From contig JAJEKV010000028.1 in assembly GCA_021234155.1 (NCBI GenBank), forward strand, positions 7,857,421 to 7,921,420: a DNA stretch of 64,000 nt. Direction: 5' to 3'. How positions within the stretch are numbered: position 1 is the first letter of the stretch; each line of letters opens with the position of its first letter. The position numbers were made by a program, and so were the translations under genes. Shown here one piece after another: positions 11,811 through 23,900 of the stretch. The stretch comes from Isoetes taiwanensis. Its lineage: Eukaryota; Streptophyta; Lycopodiopsida; Isoetales; Isoetaceae. A model generated the notes under the pieces. The model saw nothing but the letters and a program-made list of their open reading frames with translations, searched no databases and was not told the DNA's origin.

Positions 11811-14280
11811 TAACAGTTGGATTTTGATCCTTTTAATAAAGACCGCTACATGTCCATATTTATTAAGAAGGCTTTAAGCCTTTTTTTTAAAGCGCCCACT
11901 TTCAAGATAAAGGTCTTAACTAATAATATGAAATCTTATCTAATTGGCTTAGGTAGATAAATCCATGGTCTGACCTATGTAACGAATTTCTTTCTCTTTC
12001 TCTTGCTCCCATAGCCACTCCCCCGAGCACCACCATATCAATTCCTCCCCTTTCGGGGATTGATCGTCCTCGATCAAGGAATTATATGGCAAATTTAACA
12101 CAACCAAGTCCATGGTTGCAACCCTGATTGAGTCCACAATAAAAAATAATCAAGTCCAGTTCTTTAGGCTAAAAATTTACAAGATCAACTATTATGTTGC
12201 GGACATAATAGCTATCTCAAGATATAGAAGTCATAGACGCTTTGTATTTCGGCGCTTTTGGCGAAAGTGACGAAAAAGCAAAATTAGGCTTCAGAAATAT
12301 TTTTGGGTGAAGCCAATTTTGGCCTCAACGAATCGAACCAGATCTCTATCTTTCGGAAGCATGATAGACAAAGCGAAGAAAATGGCTCCAGCTCCAGGAA
12401 CTAACCGTTTGTAGAAATCCTCTGTTAGTTCGCCAATTCCAGCACTTCCCATCCAATCCTTTACTTCGGGGGGTACTAAGGATGGGGAATTTGGAAGGAG
12501 GGCAGATGATCTGATTTCGTTTTTGATCCAAGAACTTCAGGAAGTTAAAGCAAAACTAGCTATAATAGAAGCGCAAAACTGACAATTATTACAAAGAACA
12601 CAAAAGAAATTAGAAATGCAGTGGAGGGAATTGAGCAACAGGGGCAGCAAGAAGATGTTATGGATAATTTCCTTTAGGAAAAAGAAGCCAAAGACAGGAA
12701 AGAATGTAACTTAAAAATCTCTGGATTGCCAGAGACATCAGAAGAAACCACTAAGCAAGTAATTGATGATTTTTTCCAAACAAAAATGTTCTTGCATGAA
12801 CCGCAGGTAATTGAAGCCTTTAGAGTTGGAAAGAGTGGAAACAACCACCCAATGATTTGTTAAGTTTGCACCAATTGCAGCTAAACATCCTTGCACACTG
12901 CTCACACCTTAAGGATCACCGAGAAATCTGGTTAGATAATGATCTCACACTAAGACAGCTAGGAATAAGAAAAAGAGAATGGGCAAAAGTGAAAGAACAC
13001 AGAGCAGAAGGCAAATGGGCATTTTTGAAGGGAGTAAGTATACTCCTAGATCAAAATAGGAATTTGTCATCCTGCGGACATGTATATGGAACATTGGAGG
13101 TTTTACTGTTATTAAGTCCATAAGTGCTGCAGATTTTTTTCATACATTAGATCTGATACTTTCGGTAGAAACATGGGCACATGAAGCTTGAGAAAATATC
13201 CGCAACATCAAAGGAAAGACCGTCTGGTTTAGGAAGAGGAGAAGGTGGACTGGCATGCTGTGCTAAGAGCAATATTGCGTCAAATATTAAGATGGTTAAA
13301 GTTTGTGATCAGTTGTAGTACCTATGGCTTGAAATATGTGGTTTCCCAAAGCAGATTTACCTGGCAATGTGTTATTTTGCTTCTCTGCAAGTCAACATTT
13401 ATAAAAGCCCAGGACTAAATAAGCAAGATCCTTTGGATCATCTCAACTTAGATATTTCAGTTTTCTCACAAAAAAGGATAGTTGTTCTTACCAGGGATTT
13501 TAATGCACGCATAGCCAACAAACAAGTATCATGCATAAGTAATACAGATAAAGATCCATTGTGGTTGAATGAAGAAGAAGAAGCCTGGCATATAGCAAAA
13601 CAAACTTGAGAGCGATCCTCCCTAGACAATGTTATAAACACAATGGGTAAGCGCCTTCTTTCCATGTGCAACTGTTTTGACTTGCTAGTTTTGAATGGTT
13701 GTAATAGATATCCGGAATCCAGATACTTCACTAATGAGACAGTGCGTGGAAAAAGTGTGGTAGACTATTTGATTACAGACAAAGAAGCAGCGGATAAATA
13801 CATATCAGATTTTGAAATAAGTTCGGCTCTTCCAGAATCTGGGCATTTGCCATTGGTATTTAATTTAAGGATGTATGGGCATCCATATAAAGCCTGTGCT
13901 CTCTTTCAGAAAAAACAGAACCATCATTTTATGGACTATGAAAAGAGTGAGTTGCACGAAAGGTCAAAAGGCTTTTACAGGCTGGTTAAAAAAGGTTGTT
14001 GAGCATAGCAAAGCTTTCACAGATAAGATTTTAACATTTGCTTCTGAAGTTTTCTCCCAGCCAAGAAGGAAAGGGAAATCTAAACTATGGTTTGATGAGG
14101 AATGTCACCAAATGCAAACTAGACTAAAAGAAACTCATGGGGACACAAGAAAATAGTGCGCGCAAGCATATAGAAAAGGGCTTGGACAGAAAAAGAGGAC
14201 CTTTCTTTCTTACACGCAAAATGAACTTTATATTAAGCTCTTGAAAAAACCTGCAAAATTTTGGAAAGTGTGCATGAACG
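11811..14280 (+). mobile_element. L1-like LINE, 5' part (leader, ORF1, endonuclease)
   Basis: The piece starts with the R2 leader (about 11811-12160), which is shared with 28161-28490 and includes a short (CTTTCT)n stretch. An ORF1-like region follows (about 12540-13060), with KISGLPETSEE and REIWLDNDLTLRQL. The apurinic-type endonuclease comes next, and then a stretch of the kind seen between endonuclease and reverse transcriptase (PAKFWKVCMNG). It stops there at 14280. Stops and frameshifts are frequent, so it is inactive. The reverse transcriptase half of such an element appears 14 kb away at 28.5-30.5 kb. Confidence 0.75.
13367..14156 (+). pseudogene. LINE endonuclease (APE type), broken
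   Basis: This part of the LINE would nick target DNA. Visible motifs are VVLTRDFNARI (13478-13510; the family's GDFNAR, with G changed to R), KSVVDYLI (the S-V-I-D-Y motif, at about 13753) and SGHLPLVF (the S-D-H motif, with D changed to G, near 13840). Changes at two conserved motif positions, a stop at 13607-13609 and a frameshift near 13990 show it is not functional. The order and spacing of motifs fit plant L1-clade elements. Confidence 0.8.
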
Positions 14281-14332
14281 GGATTTATTTGTGAATGTTG
14301 ATTAATTTGTGAATGGAATAAGAATTGCTTAC

Positions 14333-14527
14333 CTGGGCCATGTCATCTCTCCATGTCTTGAAGAAGCCCTCGTCCATCCTTCTGGCTGTGGCAATGGCAT
14401 CCGGATCCACTCCAATGTTGACCATCTCCCGAATATATCGTGCTTTGTCAATTGACCTGACCTCCTTATTCCCTGGCCCAGTATTTGCTGCTGCATAATT
14501 TACCCAACTCTGTGTGTCCATCTTCAA
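14333..14527 (-). pseudogene. Exon-like open segment with splice donor, family unknown
   Basis: On the minus strand an open frame begins with ATG at 14525-14527 (MKMDTQSWVNYAAANTG...) and runs 65 codons to a canonical donor, ATGGCCCAG followed by GTAAGC at about 14332. It contains a run ARYIREMVNIGVDPDAIATA and has the composition of a real protein. It sits exactly between the broken end of the LINE (14280) and the outer end of the pogo inverted repeat (14525). I do not recognise the family. It may be the first exon of a gene of a larger element or a captured host exon. Confidence 0.4.
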
Positions 14528-15754
14528 TGATTGAGAGGAGTAGAGGAGTAGCTTATTCTGCGATACAGCATCGACCGGATCTATAGCGGCCCAGCCTGAA
14601 TTTTAACGATCTTTAAGATCCTGTTTGAAATTGGGTTTTCCCGTAAACCTTTCCTTATTCCAAAAATTTAAGTCTTTCTCAGAGTCTCTTTGCTCAGGAT
14701 AGCCCGTTTGGATGGTGAGCTTTGCCCTTAAGGGTGTATTTGAGTTTAATTGCATTATCCCGATGATTGTTTGCGGATATAACATTGAGTGTGTTATCCC
14801 TATCAATTTGATATCAAAGTGCGGTTTCAATTTTCCTTGGAGCCTTGAGTGTAATAGTTGAGAGGATTTAAAAATCTTTGAAAGATTGAAGATTCTTAAA
14901 TAGAACTAGAAATTGATTTTGCATATCTAGAAAGTTCTCTCATATCTTGCGTATGTATAATTTATCTAAATTCTTCAGTAACTAGTCGGATAATCTCAAG
15001 ACTATGCCTTGAGAATCATAATCGAATTCTGGACCTGGATATATTTAAAGATCCTACTAAAAGCCAAGTTTGCAGCCAAAAATTAATCCTTCTACATATA
15101 AGATATTGAACCTGGATTCAGCCAAAATATCTATCCGGCAGCAAAATTATCTGTTGGAACCAAACTATACTTCGCTGGTGGAGCAAAAAAATTTCTAACA
15201 CTTCATAATTGTGCCAGGATTGCATATATTATTCAAAAGGAAAAAAAACTCTAAACTGTTATAAAGTCATAGCCAGACAGATTTCAGTCTTCCTATAGCC
15301 AAAGCCTTCGTCTTGTGGAAATTGCTTCCAAAACCTCTAGAACCATATAAATCCCTACATTGCATTATTTGAATCTTAGTGGACCTGCAGAATCCAAAAC
15401 CCTAATACCCTGCCATAGCCAATTCTGTCTAGTCGAACCCTAAATAGTTCATCTCACCTAAAAATTCTGCTTCAATGCCATTTTCTCTTGAAATTCGTTT
15501 GCCTTAGGGTAGGGTTGCCCGCCACCGCAGACTTACTATACCCTGTGGTACAAAAAGCTGCGCCACGCCGTCGAGCAACCCCCTTGAACGACATGCAGGT
15601 GTCGCAACTCCATGAGTCTAGAAGCCAGAATTCACGCGCAATTTCCAGCCTCAATACATGCAAACAAGATCGACGATATTGGTAATTGCTCGGGGTCGAG
15701 AAATCCGCATAGGGATCCTTCGTTCCAGCCAAGAATCCAATCCAACCCCTGTTT
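14525..15754 (-). repeat. Left arm of 4.2-kb inverted repeat (pogo copy 1 flank)
   Basis: This arm is the reverse complement of about 17029-18720. Shared landmarks include the AGGAGTAGCTTATTCTGC end, GCCGCTATAGATC, the CCTTAAGGG...AGCTTTGCC region and CTTGAAATTCGTTTGCC. It lacks about 230 bases present in the right arm at roughly 18410-18640. It forms the 5' flank of the transposase at 15773. Confidence 0.85.
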
Positions 15755-15772
15755 TTGCTTCACAAGAGAGAA

Positions 15773-16772
15773 ATGATGTCGACAAAAGTCCATCTAGAGA
15801 TCGAAGCTACAGCGCCTAGCAGCAGTAGACCAGCAGCAACAGCTAGCAAACGGGTTTGTGTGCCCAAATCTAAGAAGAAGGGATCCCAGGCCAGTGGATC
15901 AGCAGCTACAATGATGAGGAAGCCAACAAAAAGAGGCCAGTGGATGGAGGACGAGATGTTGGATGCTCTAGATGAGGTGATTGAAAATGGTGTTTCAATT
16001 AGAGAAGCCTCTAGACGATCTGCTATCCCATAATCACCCATCAGAGACTGGTTGTATGGGCACATTTCCCACAAGGTAGGCAAACACCCGCAAATCCTCA
16101 CTCTTGCACAAGAAAAGGATCTGGTTGATTGGGCAATAGGGAGGGCAGAGTAGGGTATCAGCGTGACACTGGCTGCCATGAAGGAAAGAGCTACCGAAAT
16201 GGCCAAGGAAAATAATTCTGCCTTCAATGGTATTTCGAGGGGCAAATGGTGAAAGCTCTTCAAATAGAGGCATTCTGAAATCTCTCTCAGGGGTGCAGAA
16301 ACCTTGGATGTGTCACGTGCCCAGGCTATGAACCAAGCAAGCTTTGACACTTTCTACTCAAGTTTGAAAGAAGTATATGATAACTATATCTTTCCCTCAT
16401 CGAGGATCTGGAATGCAGATGAGACCGACATACAAGCTGGTAAAGTGAAGGGTTTGAGGATAATTGCAAGGAAAGGAGAGAATAGGATTAACGACCCGGT
16501 GATGAATACGAGGGAATGGGTTACTATTTTAGTGTGTGTCAATGCAGAGGGGTTTAGAATGCCTAGTCTATACATTTTCAAAGGAACTAGGATGAGGCAA
16601 GACAATATAGCAAGATGTGAGAAGGGAGCAATTCAAGCTGTGCAAAAGTTAGCTTGGATGAAAACTGAACTTTTCAAGTCAGGAGTCAGTTGTCTCATTT
16701 CCAATCTAGAGTGCCTGTGGGAGTCCCACCTGAAGAACCACATCTGATACTACTTGATGGGCATGGCAGCTG
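15773..16772 (+). pseudogene. pogo/CENP-B-like DDE transposase, copy 1, broken
   Basis: This would be the transposase of a Tc1/mariner-superfamily element of the pogo/Tigger/jerky branch. From the start come a basic Ser/Lys-rich tail and a helix-turn-helix-like segment (MEDEMLDALDEVIENGVSIREASRR). A CENP-B-like region follows, then the DDE core. WNADET at about 16410 carries the first catalytic Asp, and LLDGHGS at about 16757 carries the second. Four in-frame stops lie between 16031 and 16270, and there is a frameshift near 16680. At 16773 the frame is cut by a junction, so the third acidic residue is missing. Confidence 0.8.
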
Positions 16773-17028
16773 TGACGATTAACCATTAGGTCCGCGTCTC
16801 TAATTGAAACACCATTTCCATTCACCTCATCTAGAGCATCTAGCATCTCGTCCTCCGTCCACTGGCCTCTTTTTGTTGGCTTCCTCATCATTATAGCTGT
16901 TGATCCGCTGGTCTAGGATCCCTTCTTCTTAGATTTGGGCGCACAGACCCGTTTGCTAGTTGTTGCTGCTGGTCTGCTGCTGCTAGGCGTTGTAGCTCCG
17001 ATCTCTGGATGGGCTCTTGTCAACATCA
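16773..17028 (-). pseudogene. pogo/CENP-B-like transposase, copy 2, N-terminal part only
   Basis: On the minus strand this repeats the N-terminal 75 codons or so of copy 1 (SSSRPAATTSKRVCAPKSKKK, MMRKPTKRGQWTEDEMLDA). It has an internal stop and ends at about 16795 inside VSIRDA. There the text changes to DLMVNR, which is the terminal sequence of the hairpin element found at 29704-29889. The two transposase copies thus face each other and meet at this junction. Confidence 0.8.
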
Positions 17029-18737
17029 TTGCTCTCGTGTGAAGCGAAAACAGGGGTTGGATTGGGTTCTTGGCCGGAACGAAGGATCCCTACGTCAATT
17101 TCTCGATCCTGAGCAATCATCAATATCTTCTATCTTGCTTACATGCATTGAGCTAGAAATTGCACGCGAATTCCAGCCCACACCATTGAATTTTGCGCTT
17201 GGAATGAGCACGTTTGGTGGTTTGTATGTGCGCGATGGGTGGGTCTTTGGTACGGGCACCCTGTCTTTTAGACTCACGGAGTTATGACACCTGCCTGTCG
17301 TTCAGCGGGAGTTGCTGGATGTCGTGGAGGCGGCTTTTTGTACCACAGGGTATGGTAAGTCCGTGGTGGCGGGCAACCTCAAGGCAAACGAATTTCAAGA
17401 GAAAACATCATTGAAGCAGAATTAAGTGAGATGAACCATTTAGGGTTCGATCAGACAATGGCAGGGTATCAGGGTTTTGGATTCTGCAGGTCTGCTAAGA
17501 TGCAGATAATGCAGTGCAGGGATTTAAATGGTTTTAGAGGTTTCGGAAGTAGTTTCCACGAGAAGAAAGGCTCTGGCTATAGGAGGGCTAAAATCTGTCT
17601 ATATCAGACCATAGACTGCATTTAGGATTTCAAAAAGAGGCTTCTAAGATATCTTCAAAAATTTTGCTATGACTTTGTAACAGTTTGGAGTTATTTTCCT
17701 TTTGAATAATATATGCAATCATGGCACAATTATGAAGTGTTAGCAATTTTTTTGCTCCATCAGCAAAGTATAGTTTGGTCCCAACAGATAATTCTGGGGT
17801 CGGATAGAGGTAGACCACCTGAATAATTGAAGAGTATTTAATCCGGAGATATTATGTAGCAAGATTCTAAGTCACTAATATTGGATCTGATAAAAACTCA
17901 ATAGCTCCAAACCTTTGGCTGAATCCAGGTTCAATAGCTTATATGTAGAAGGACTATTGGTTGCAAACTTGGCTTTTAATAGGATCTTTTAAATATATCT
18001 AGGTCCATATTTTGATTTTGATGCTCAAGGCATAGTCTTGAGATTATTCGACCAGTTATTGAAGAATTTAGCTAAATTCTACATGTGCAAGATATGAGAG
18101 AACTTTCTAGATTTGCAAGGTCAATTTCTAGTTATACTTAGCTTCAATCTTTCAAAGATTTTTAAATCCTCTCAATTATTATACTCAAGGCTCCAAGGAA
18201 AATCGAAACCGCACTCCGATATCAAATTGATACGGATAGCACACTCAATGTTGATCTGCAAACAATCATCAGGAAATAATGCAATTAAACTCAAATCCAC
18301 CCTTAAAGGGAAAGCTCACCACGCAACCGGGCTATCCTGAGCAAAGAGAAACTCTGAGAAAGCCTTAAAGTTTTGGAATAAAGAAAGGCTTAAGGGAAAA
18401 CCCAATTTCAACCACTAGAGATCTGCTCTAGCAAATAATCCAAATCTGAGAAAGGCTAGGAAGAAGGGTAATTCAATTAAGACCACTAGAGACTACGCTC
18501 TAGCAACTGCACCAATTCTGGATTGGGCTAAGCTTCTGGACTTGGCTAAGGAATAAGAATTTGTGTAGCCGGGCAACCCGCAAAACAATAGTATTTAGGA
18601 AGAACTGGGAAGAACTGCTTGGCTGAGGAGAGGATCTTAAAGATCGTTGAAATTCAGGCTGAGCCGCTATAGATCTAGTCGATGCTACCATTGCAGAATA
18701 AGCTACTCCTCTCAATCGTTGAAGTCTGTTCAATTTA
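17029..18737 (+). repeat. Right arm of inverted repeat, ending in R1 copy B
   Basis: Reverse complement of the left arm (14525-15754), with extra internal sequence at about 18410-18640. Its outer 500 bases (18240-18737) are repeat R1, also found at 11314-11806. It ends at the TTTA target duplication (18734-18737) of the 9.4-kb transposon. Confidence 0.85.
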
Positions 18738-19024
18738 GGGTATGTTTTATTAGTGGTATACAAGAAAACAAAATTTTAGCACGTCTTCAACACCTTTTTT
18801 TAGCATTTTTTTTACGTCGCGGGCGAAAAAAATGAAGAGTGCCATGCAAGTTGAAGGGTTCATGATGGGCTATGAAGTTGGGATGACATGTAATGAAGTC
18901 TTTGGGCGAAAAGGCGTTACCGCAGTTAAATCATGCCAATTATCAAAAAATCATTATGATCCTGCCGTCAGCAGATAATTCAACCCACAATCCGAGAGCC
19001 CATCACTACTAGAGGATGGGTTGT

Positions 19025-19370
19025 TTGCGACGTCAGCTTGCAACGTATATGAAACATCCACGTCGCAAAAATCATGTATATTCCCATTGACGTCGTACAA
19101 AATTTAAGCGGCGTCAAGCGGATAGAACGTCCCACGTCGCGGTTAGAGCGTGTGGTCGGGCGTCACAATGGCAAAAATCGAGTATGTTCCTACGACATTG
19201 CACAAAATTCAAACAATGCCGCAGGTAGAACGTCAGACGTCACAGTTGAAACGTCTAGCCAGACGTCACAGTGGCCTACTACGTGCCACGCTGCACTAGC
19301 GACGTATCACGTCGCAAGTGCAACGTCATTACAACGTGAAACATTGCAACTGCAACGTCTCATTGCGACT
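19025..19370. repeat. ACGTC-rich subterminal repeat array
   Basis: More than a dozen ACGTC/GACGT pentamers occur within about 350 bases just inside the left end of the transposon. Part of this is two diverged tandem units of about 110 bases (from about 19061 and 19167). Each contains CAAAAATC(A/G)(T/A)GTAT, CACAAAATT-like text and TAGAACGTC. Clustered short motifs near a transposon end often bind the transposase. ACGT is also the core bound by plant bZIP factors. No such array is seen at the other end. Confidence 0.7.
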
Positions 19371-19696
19371 TAATAAATAAACACAAAATAAATATAAATA
19401 CAAGTTATTGAGATGTTGGTAAGGCCTCCGGGTTTGTCATGCGGCGTGGCGTCCGCGTTCGCGGCGAATCCACAGCGGCGTCATTTGCTTGGGCGGAAGC
19501 GTTATTAAAGCGTGTGCATCGCGGCGTTTGATGTCCTCGTTCGTCGCTAAGGCGTCGCATAATACCTATCTCAAATCGACCCCTTTTGATGTATTCTTTT
19601 GCAAAATATGTTATCTTTGTTCATCTTCCACATCTGCTAAGCGCTATTTTATCTTTTCAATATACCCTATTTCTTACTTTAATTTGTTTGTAGGCT

Positions 19697-21681
19697 ATGG
19701 CAAACGAAGTTAAGGAGGTAAGCGCCATAAATTAGCTTTCAAAACCTGTTTTTTTTTTTCTATATGTTGCTCGAACTAAAGCTGAGTTTGTGTCATTGAG
19801 AGATTTATGTGGTACTACCACAAAGCCGAAAGAATTGAAGTGAAAAGATGTTTCTCCAGCAGATTGGAATGAAATATAGAAAGCCCCTTTGGTTAAAGGG
19901 AAGATTCATTTAAAAATGATTTGAGAACAGTATGCCACCAAGCTAAACGATCTGATTTCCAAGATATATCAAAGGGGACTCACCAACAATGAGTGTAGGA
20001 CTTAGCTTTCTTGTGCTTTTGTGTGGCAAAACACTGTAAAAGCCCGTTTTAATCTAGAGAAATACAAGGTTAATTGGGCACAGTTTACAGCTCAGGCTTA
20101 CAGCGATTCAATGGACAAGAGGTCAAGAAATGATGGCTCCTTTTTCAACAAGAGCATAGAGGCCATTCTGCATGTGATAAATAGCTTGAACGAGCTTAAA
20201 CACATTGATGAAATGAACATAATCAAGAAACGAGAAGATTTGTTGAGGCTAGAAGGTGTTGTACAAGGTGTTGACAGGAATTGTTCTGTCTTGTTAGAAG
20301 CTATTGAAGATAAAAAACAGTAATGGACAGCAATGGAAGCAGATTTAGAACTAGATGATAACATAAAGGCATGCATCGAGACCCTTAAAAGAGAAGAAAT
20401 TTTGTTGAAAGAGATGTTGGAGAAGTCACTTGCCAAGATCGTGAGAACCCGACATTTGCCCTCGAGGAAGGAAATAAAGGCAAGATGGATATTGTAAGGT
20501 ATGAAGATAAAATGGAATACTTGCACAAATGTTACAAGAATGTCGCAGGTTTATCAGGCGACATGTGAAGTCCAAAAGGCATGTTAGACTAACCATGGCG
20601 GTATAACATTCCTCTAATCCATGGCGGGGGTATGCAATGTTTGTGGTTTGGTGCTTACTACTTGAATATGAAATGCATGTTAAAGCTCTCTTGCTAGCAC
20701 AAGTATCATGTATATTGCTTTAGTATAGTCTTTGGAAACTCGACATGCATAGTTCCGGATATAGTCTGGCCGATTGCCACAAAGCACTTTTAAAAGAACT
20801 GGGATACAAAGGCGATCAAAGGCAGTTGAGAGTGAAGAAGATCTTGATCTTTGAAGAGGAAGATCGTGATGAGGAAGTTGAAGATATCACTTCAAAGAAA
20901 CGGATAATGAAGAAAAACAAGAAACTTGAGGAAAGTCTTTGGTAGCAGATGAGAGTAAAATCGATCAAGAATTACGTTCCTATTAGGAAGGCCAAAAGAG
21001 GACCACAGGTACTAGAAGTGCTACCAAAAAGCTGAGAAGAGCTGATGGAGGTGCAGATAACTTAGAATTGAATTGAAGTTTCTTTTGTTTTATTTGATGT
21101 ATTCTTTTTGTTGTGTTTCAGCAGTTGATCTTATTGATGCGGACAAGCTTAGTGCAGTGAAGATGGCTCACTATGCTTCCTGCTCAAAAGCAAAAAAGAA
21201 TGTTGCACCAGATGTAAGCATGATGGCTGCTAAGGAAGGTAAAGTATTAGCAGGTGCTGGATAAGTGCTGTGAGCTTCATGTTTTGTTCTATTTAACTTA
21301 AATATTGTATTGTTCTTAACTTTATTTTTTTTTCTTTTGTAGTGACAGCAAAGGGTCAGCAGGATTTGGTCCCCAAACTTAATAATGAAATGAAGGAAGT
21401 TAGTCCTAAAAAAGGTAAAAAACTTTGTAACACTAGATTCTTTTCCTTTTTATACTTTTTTCCCTCAATTTGAGTTATTTTTTGTTTGCCGCTGAGGTTG
21501 TTTCCATAGATGATGGAAAATGTGTGAATAAGGACCAGGATGCAATTTCAAGAAGGATGTGATTCCAAACACCGACATAACACTTGATCAAGCTGATTGG
21601 GCTCTTGAATTAAAAGTATCAGGCCCTTTGCAGCCAAGATTGATGGATGATTTCTCCTACACTCTTGAAAAGATTTGTTGA
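19697..21681 (+). pseudogene. Multi-exon coding region of unknown family in the 9.4-kb element
   Basis: A set of exon-like open segments lies on the plus strand. They start with ATGGCAAACGAAGTTAAGGAG at 19697 just before a GTAAGC donor. Next come a long segment at 19790-20560, one at 20745-20960, a short one after a TTTCAG acceptor near 21120, one after TTTTGTAG at about 21342, and a last one at 21500-21681. The longest readable part (20021-20323) is helical and Glu/Lys-rich, with the look of a coiled coil. Several stops occur in the 19.8-20.0 kb stretch. No domain is recognised. It may be a second transposon gene or captured host sequence. Confidence 0.45.
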
Positions 21682-22316
21682 TGACATACTTACGACTTAT
21701 TATGACATAATTACCTGCATAAAGCATTTCGTAACATAGTCCACATTTGGGGATGTTTTTGTAATTGAAGGAAAGTTCAATGGTTTATTCATAATGTTTG
21801 ATGGTTATACTTCATTTCTTTTATGTTCCAAATTCAATACAAGTCCAAATGCAATGGTTTTAAAGAATGTATATATTGATTTGAATTCAATGAAAGTAAT
21901 TTTTGTATACATCACTATTACAATTGTGTTGAATGCTAGTTTATCAATTTTTTCCCTTTCGAATGTTCTTGCTACTTGTCGAAGTTGTTTTGTTAACAAC
22001 AACTTTACTCGATTTTGCAATATCTCTTTCCTGGTTTGTTGTTGTCCTAGCTTTCTTGCTATTTTTTTTTAATTCTTTTTTTCACTATTTTTCTTACTTG
22101 TCTTGCACTGACCTTGCTTGCAACCTATTTGGTTGAATTTCCTACAACCTTTTGCTTGCCTGTTGTTTTGCTGCTGTTTTTTATTTTTTCTTTTTCCATT
22201 TTTGTTGCTTTTCTTGAATTGGCCTTGGTTGTTGCTCCTCCTAGCTTGCTACTATTTGCTGCGTCACACTGGGCTAGAATTGAAGATTGAGCTTGCAAAC
22301 TTTCTAGAATATGCTC

Positions 22317-22801
22317 TGTTGAACCAGGTTCCCCATCCAGGCCAACACTTATATAATCTCATTTGAATACCATAGCCAAAAATCAAGACTTGCAACAAGA
22401 TTTATCTTTCAACAAGATTTATCTTCCATTAAAAGGAACTAAATACAAATACAACAGGAAACTCCCTTGCAAGAGCCTTCAACATAAGGATGAGGAGGCT
22501 GCCACCCTCCTCATATGAGCATTGCCACTATGCCCCAATGAAGAACGTGAAGGGAAGAGGAGGAGAGAGTATCTCCTCAAATTATTTATGCTTTACACCT
22601 ATTAATCCCCACCATTGTTTTCCACCTCTTCATCACAACCATAAATTTTGCCTCTTCATCTTAACCATCCACTGCCACCACTTAATCTGAGCCCTTAAAA
22701 CCTACCCATTATAATATGCCCCAAATACATTTTTTAACCATTGCCTAAATAATATCTTCTCAATCGCCACACACACATGTTGGACCACTTGTGGTTCAAC
22801 A
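22317..22801. repeat. Left LTR, 485 bp
   Basis: Starts TGTTGAACC and ends GGTTCAACA, giving a perfect 9-bp terminal inversion. It is the same length as the right LTR. By eye the two differ at only about eight to ten positions, so the insertion is recent relative to the surrounding decay. Confidence 0.88.
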
Positions 22802-23900
22802 TTATGCCCCAAAAAAGAATGGGCCGGTCCCCTCGGCCCTCATACTGGCACAAAAGAAAAAGAAAAAAGTAATGTGAGTTTTTAAAGTGCCTCCTAGGCA
22901 CAGGAAGGTTTAACGTGTATTCCAACACAATGTGAGTTTTTAAGGTGCCTCCTAGGCACCGGAGTTTTGGTTTAGGTGTGACTCCAACACCCTTGTGCCA
23001 AAAAGACCGTGGGACCATAGCTTCAATCCAATAGAGAGTGGGTGCCCCAAAAACATTTGGCATAATTTGTAAGGCAATGGTCGAAGTGTTGGGCTTTGAA
23101 TAATAGCACTAAATTTGTAACCAACAAAAAACAATGGTCTGGTGTTTTAGGGTTAGGGCATCTGAATGAGAGGCAACACGCAAAAATTTTTCGGCTGATG
23201 GGATATGGCGGTCTTTGAAGGTCAACTGTATCTGTCAGCATATGGATAGGCATAGTCAGCGAAGGCAAACACTAAGAATCCGGCAAGCATTTGGTAGCGC
23301 AGAATCCGGCAAGCATTTTAGCAGGTTTGAGGGCAGATTTAGAAAAGCAGGTTCTGAACAAGCTAGTTTTGAGCAGTTCGAAAAGCTCAAACATCTTCGG
23401 ATTGTATGGCAGTAGCGGATTCAGGTCTTTGAATCGATGAACATACAAAATATATGGTGGCTTTCTGGATTTCGGGGAAGCAATGATTGTAAATTATCAG
23501 AGATAGAAGGCAATGATGCAGAAGGAATGGCCGAAAAAAAAAAACGGCTAGGCTACATCCGTTTGAGTCTTCTGGAACAGGGAACAAGAATAACACACAT
23601 TCGTCAGTGATTCTGCATATAGATTTCTCTTGCACCTAGCCACTGGTCTGCTACAGAGCGAACTTTCCCTTGAGATTAACAGCATTGCTGCAAGAAGCCA
23701 ACACATTCATGGAAATATCTTTATAAAGCACTTGATATCTGCGAGATTTGTTGCAAATCCAACACCTTGTTGAAAATAAGCACTCTGATATTCTGCTTTC
23801 TGATACAGAATTTGCTCTTTTGGGGAATAAAACTCTGTTCTTATCTTTTGGGGAATAAAACTCTGCTCATAAGAACAGAGTCCCACCAGGAGTGCCATAA

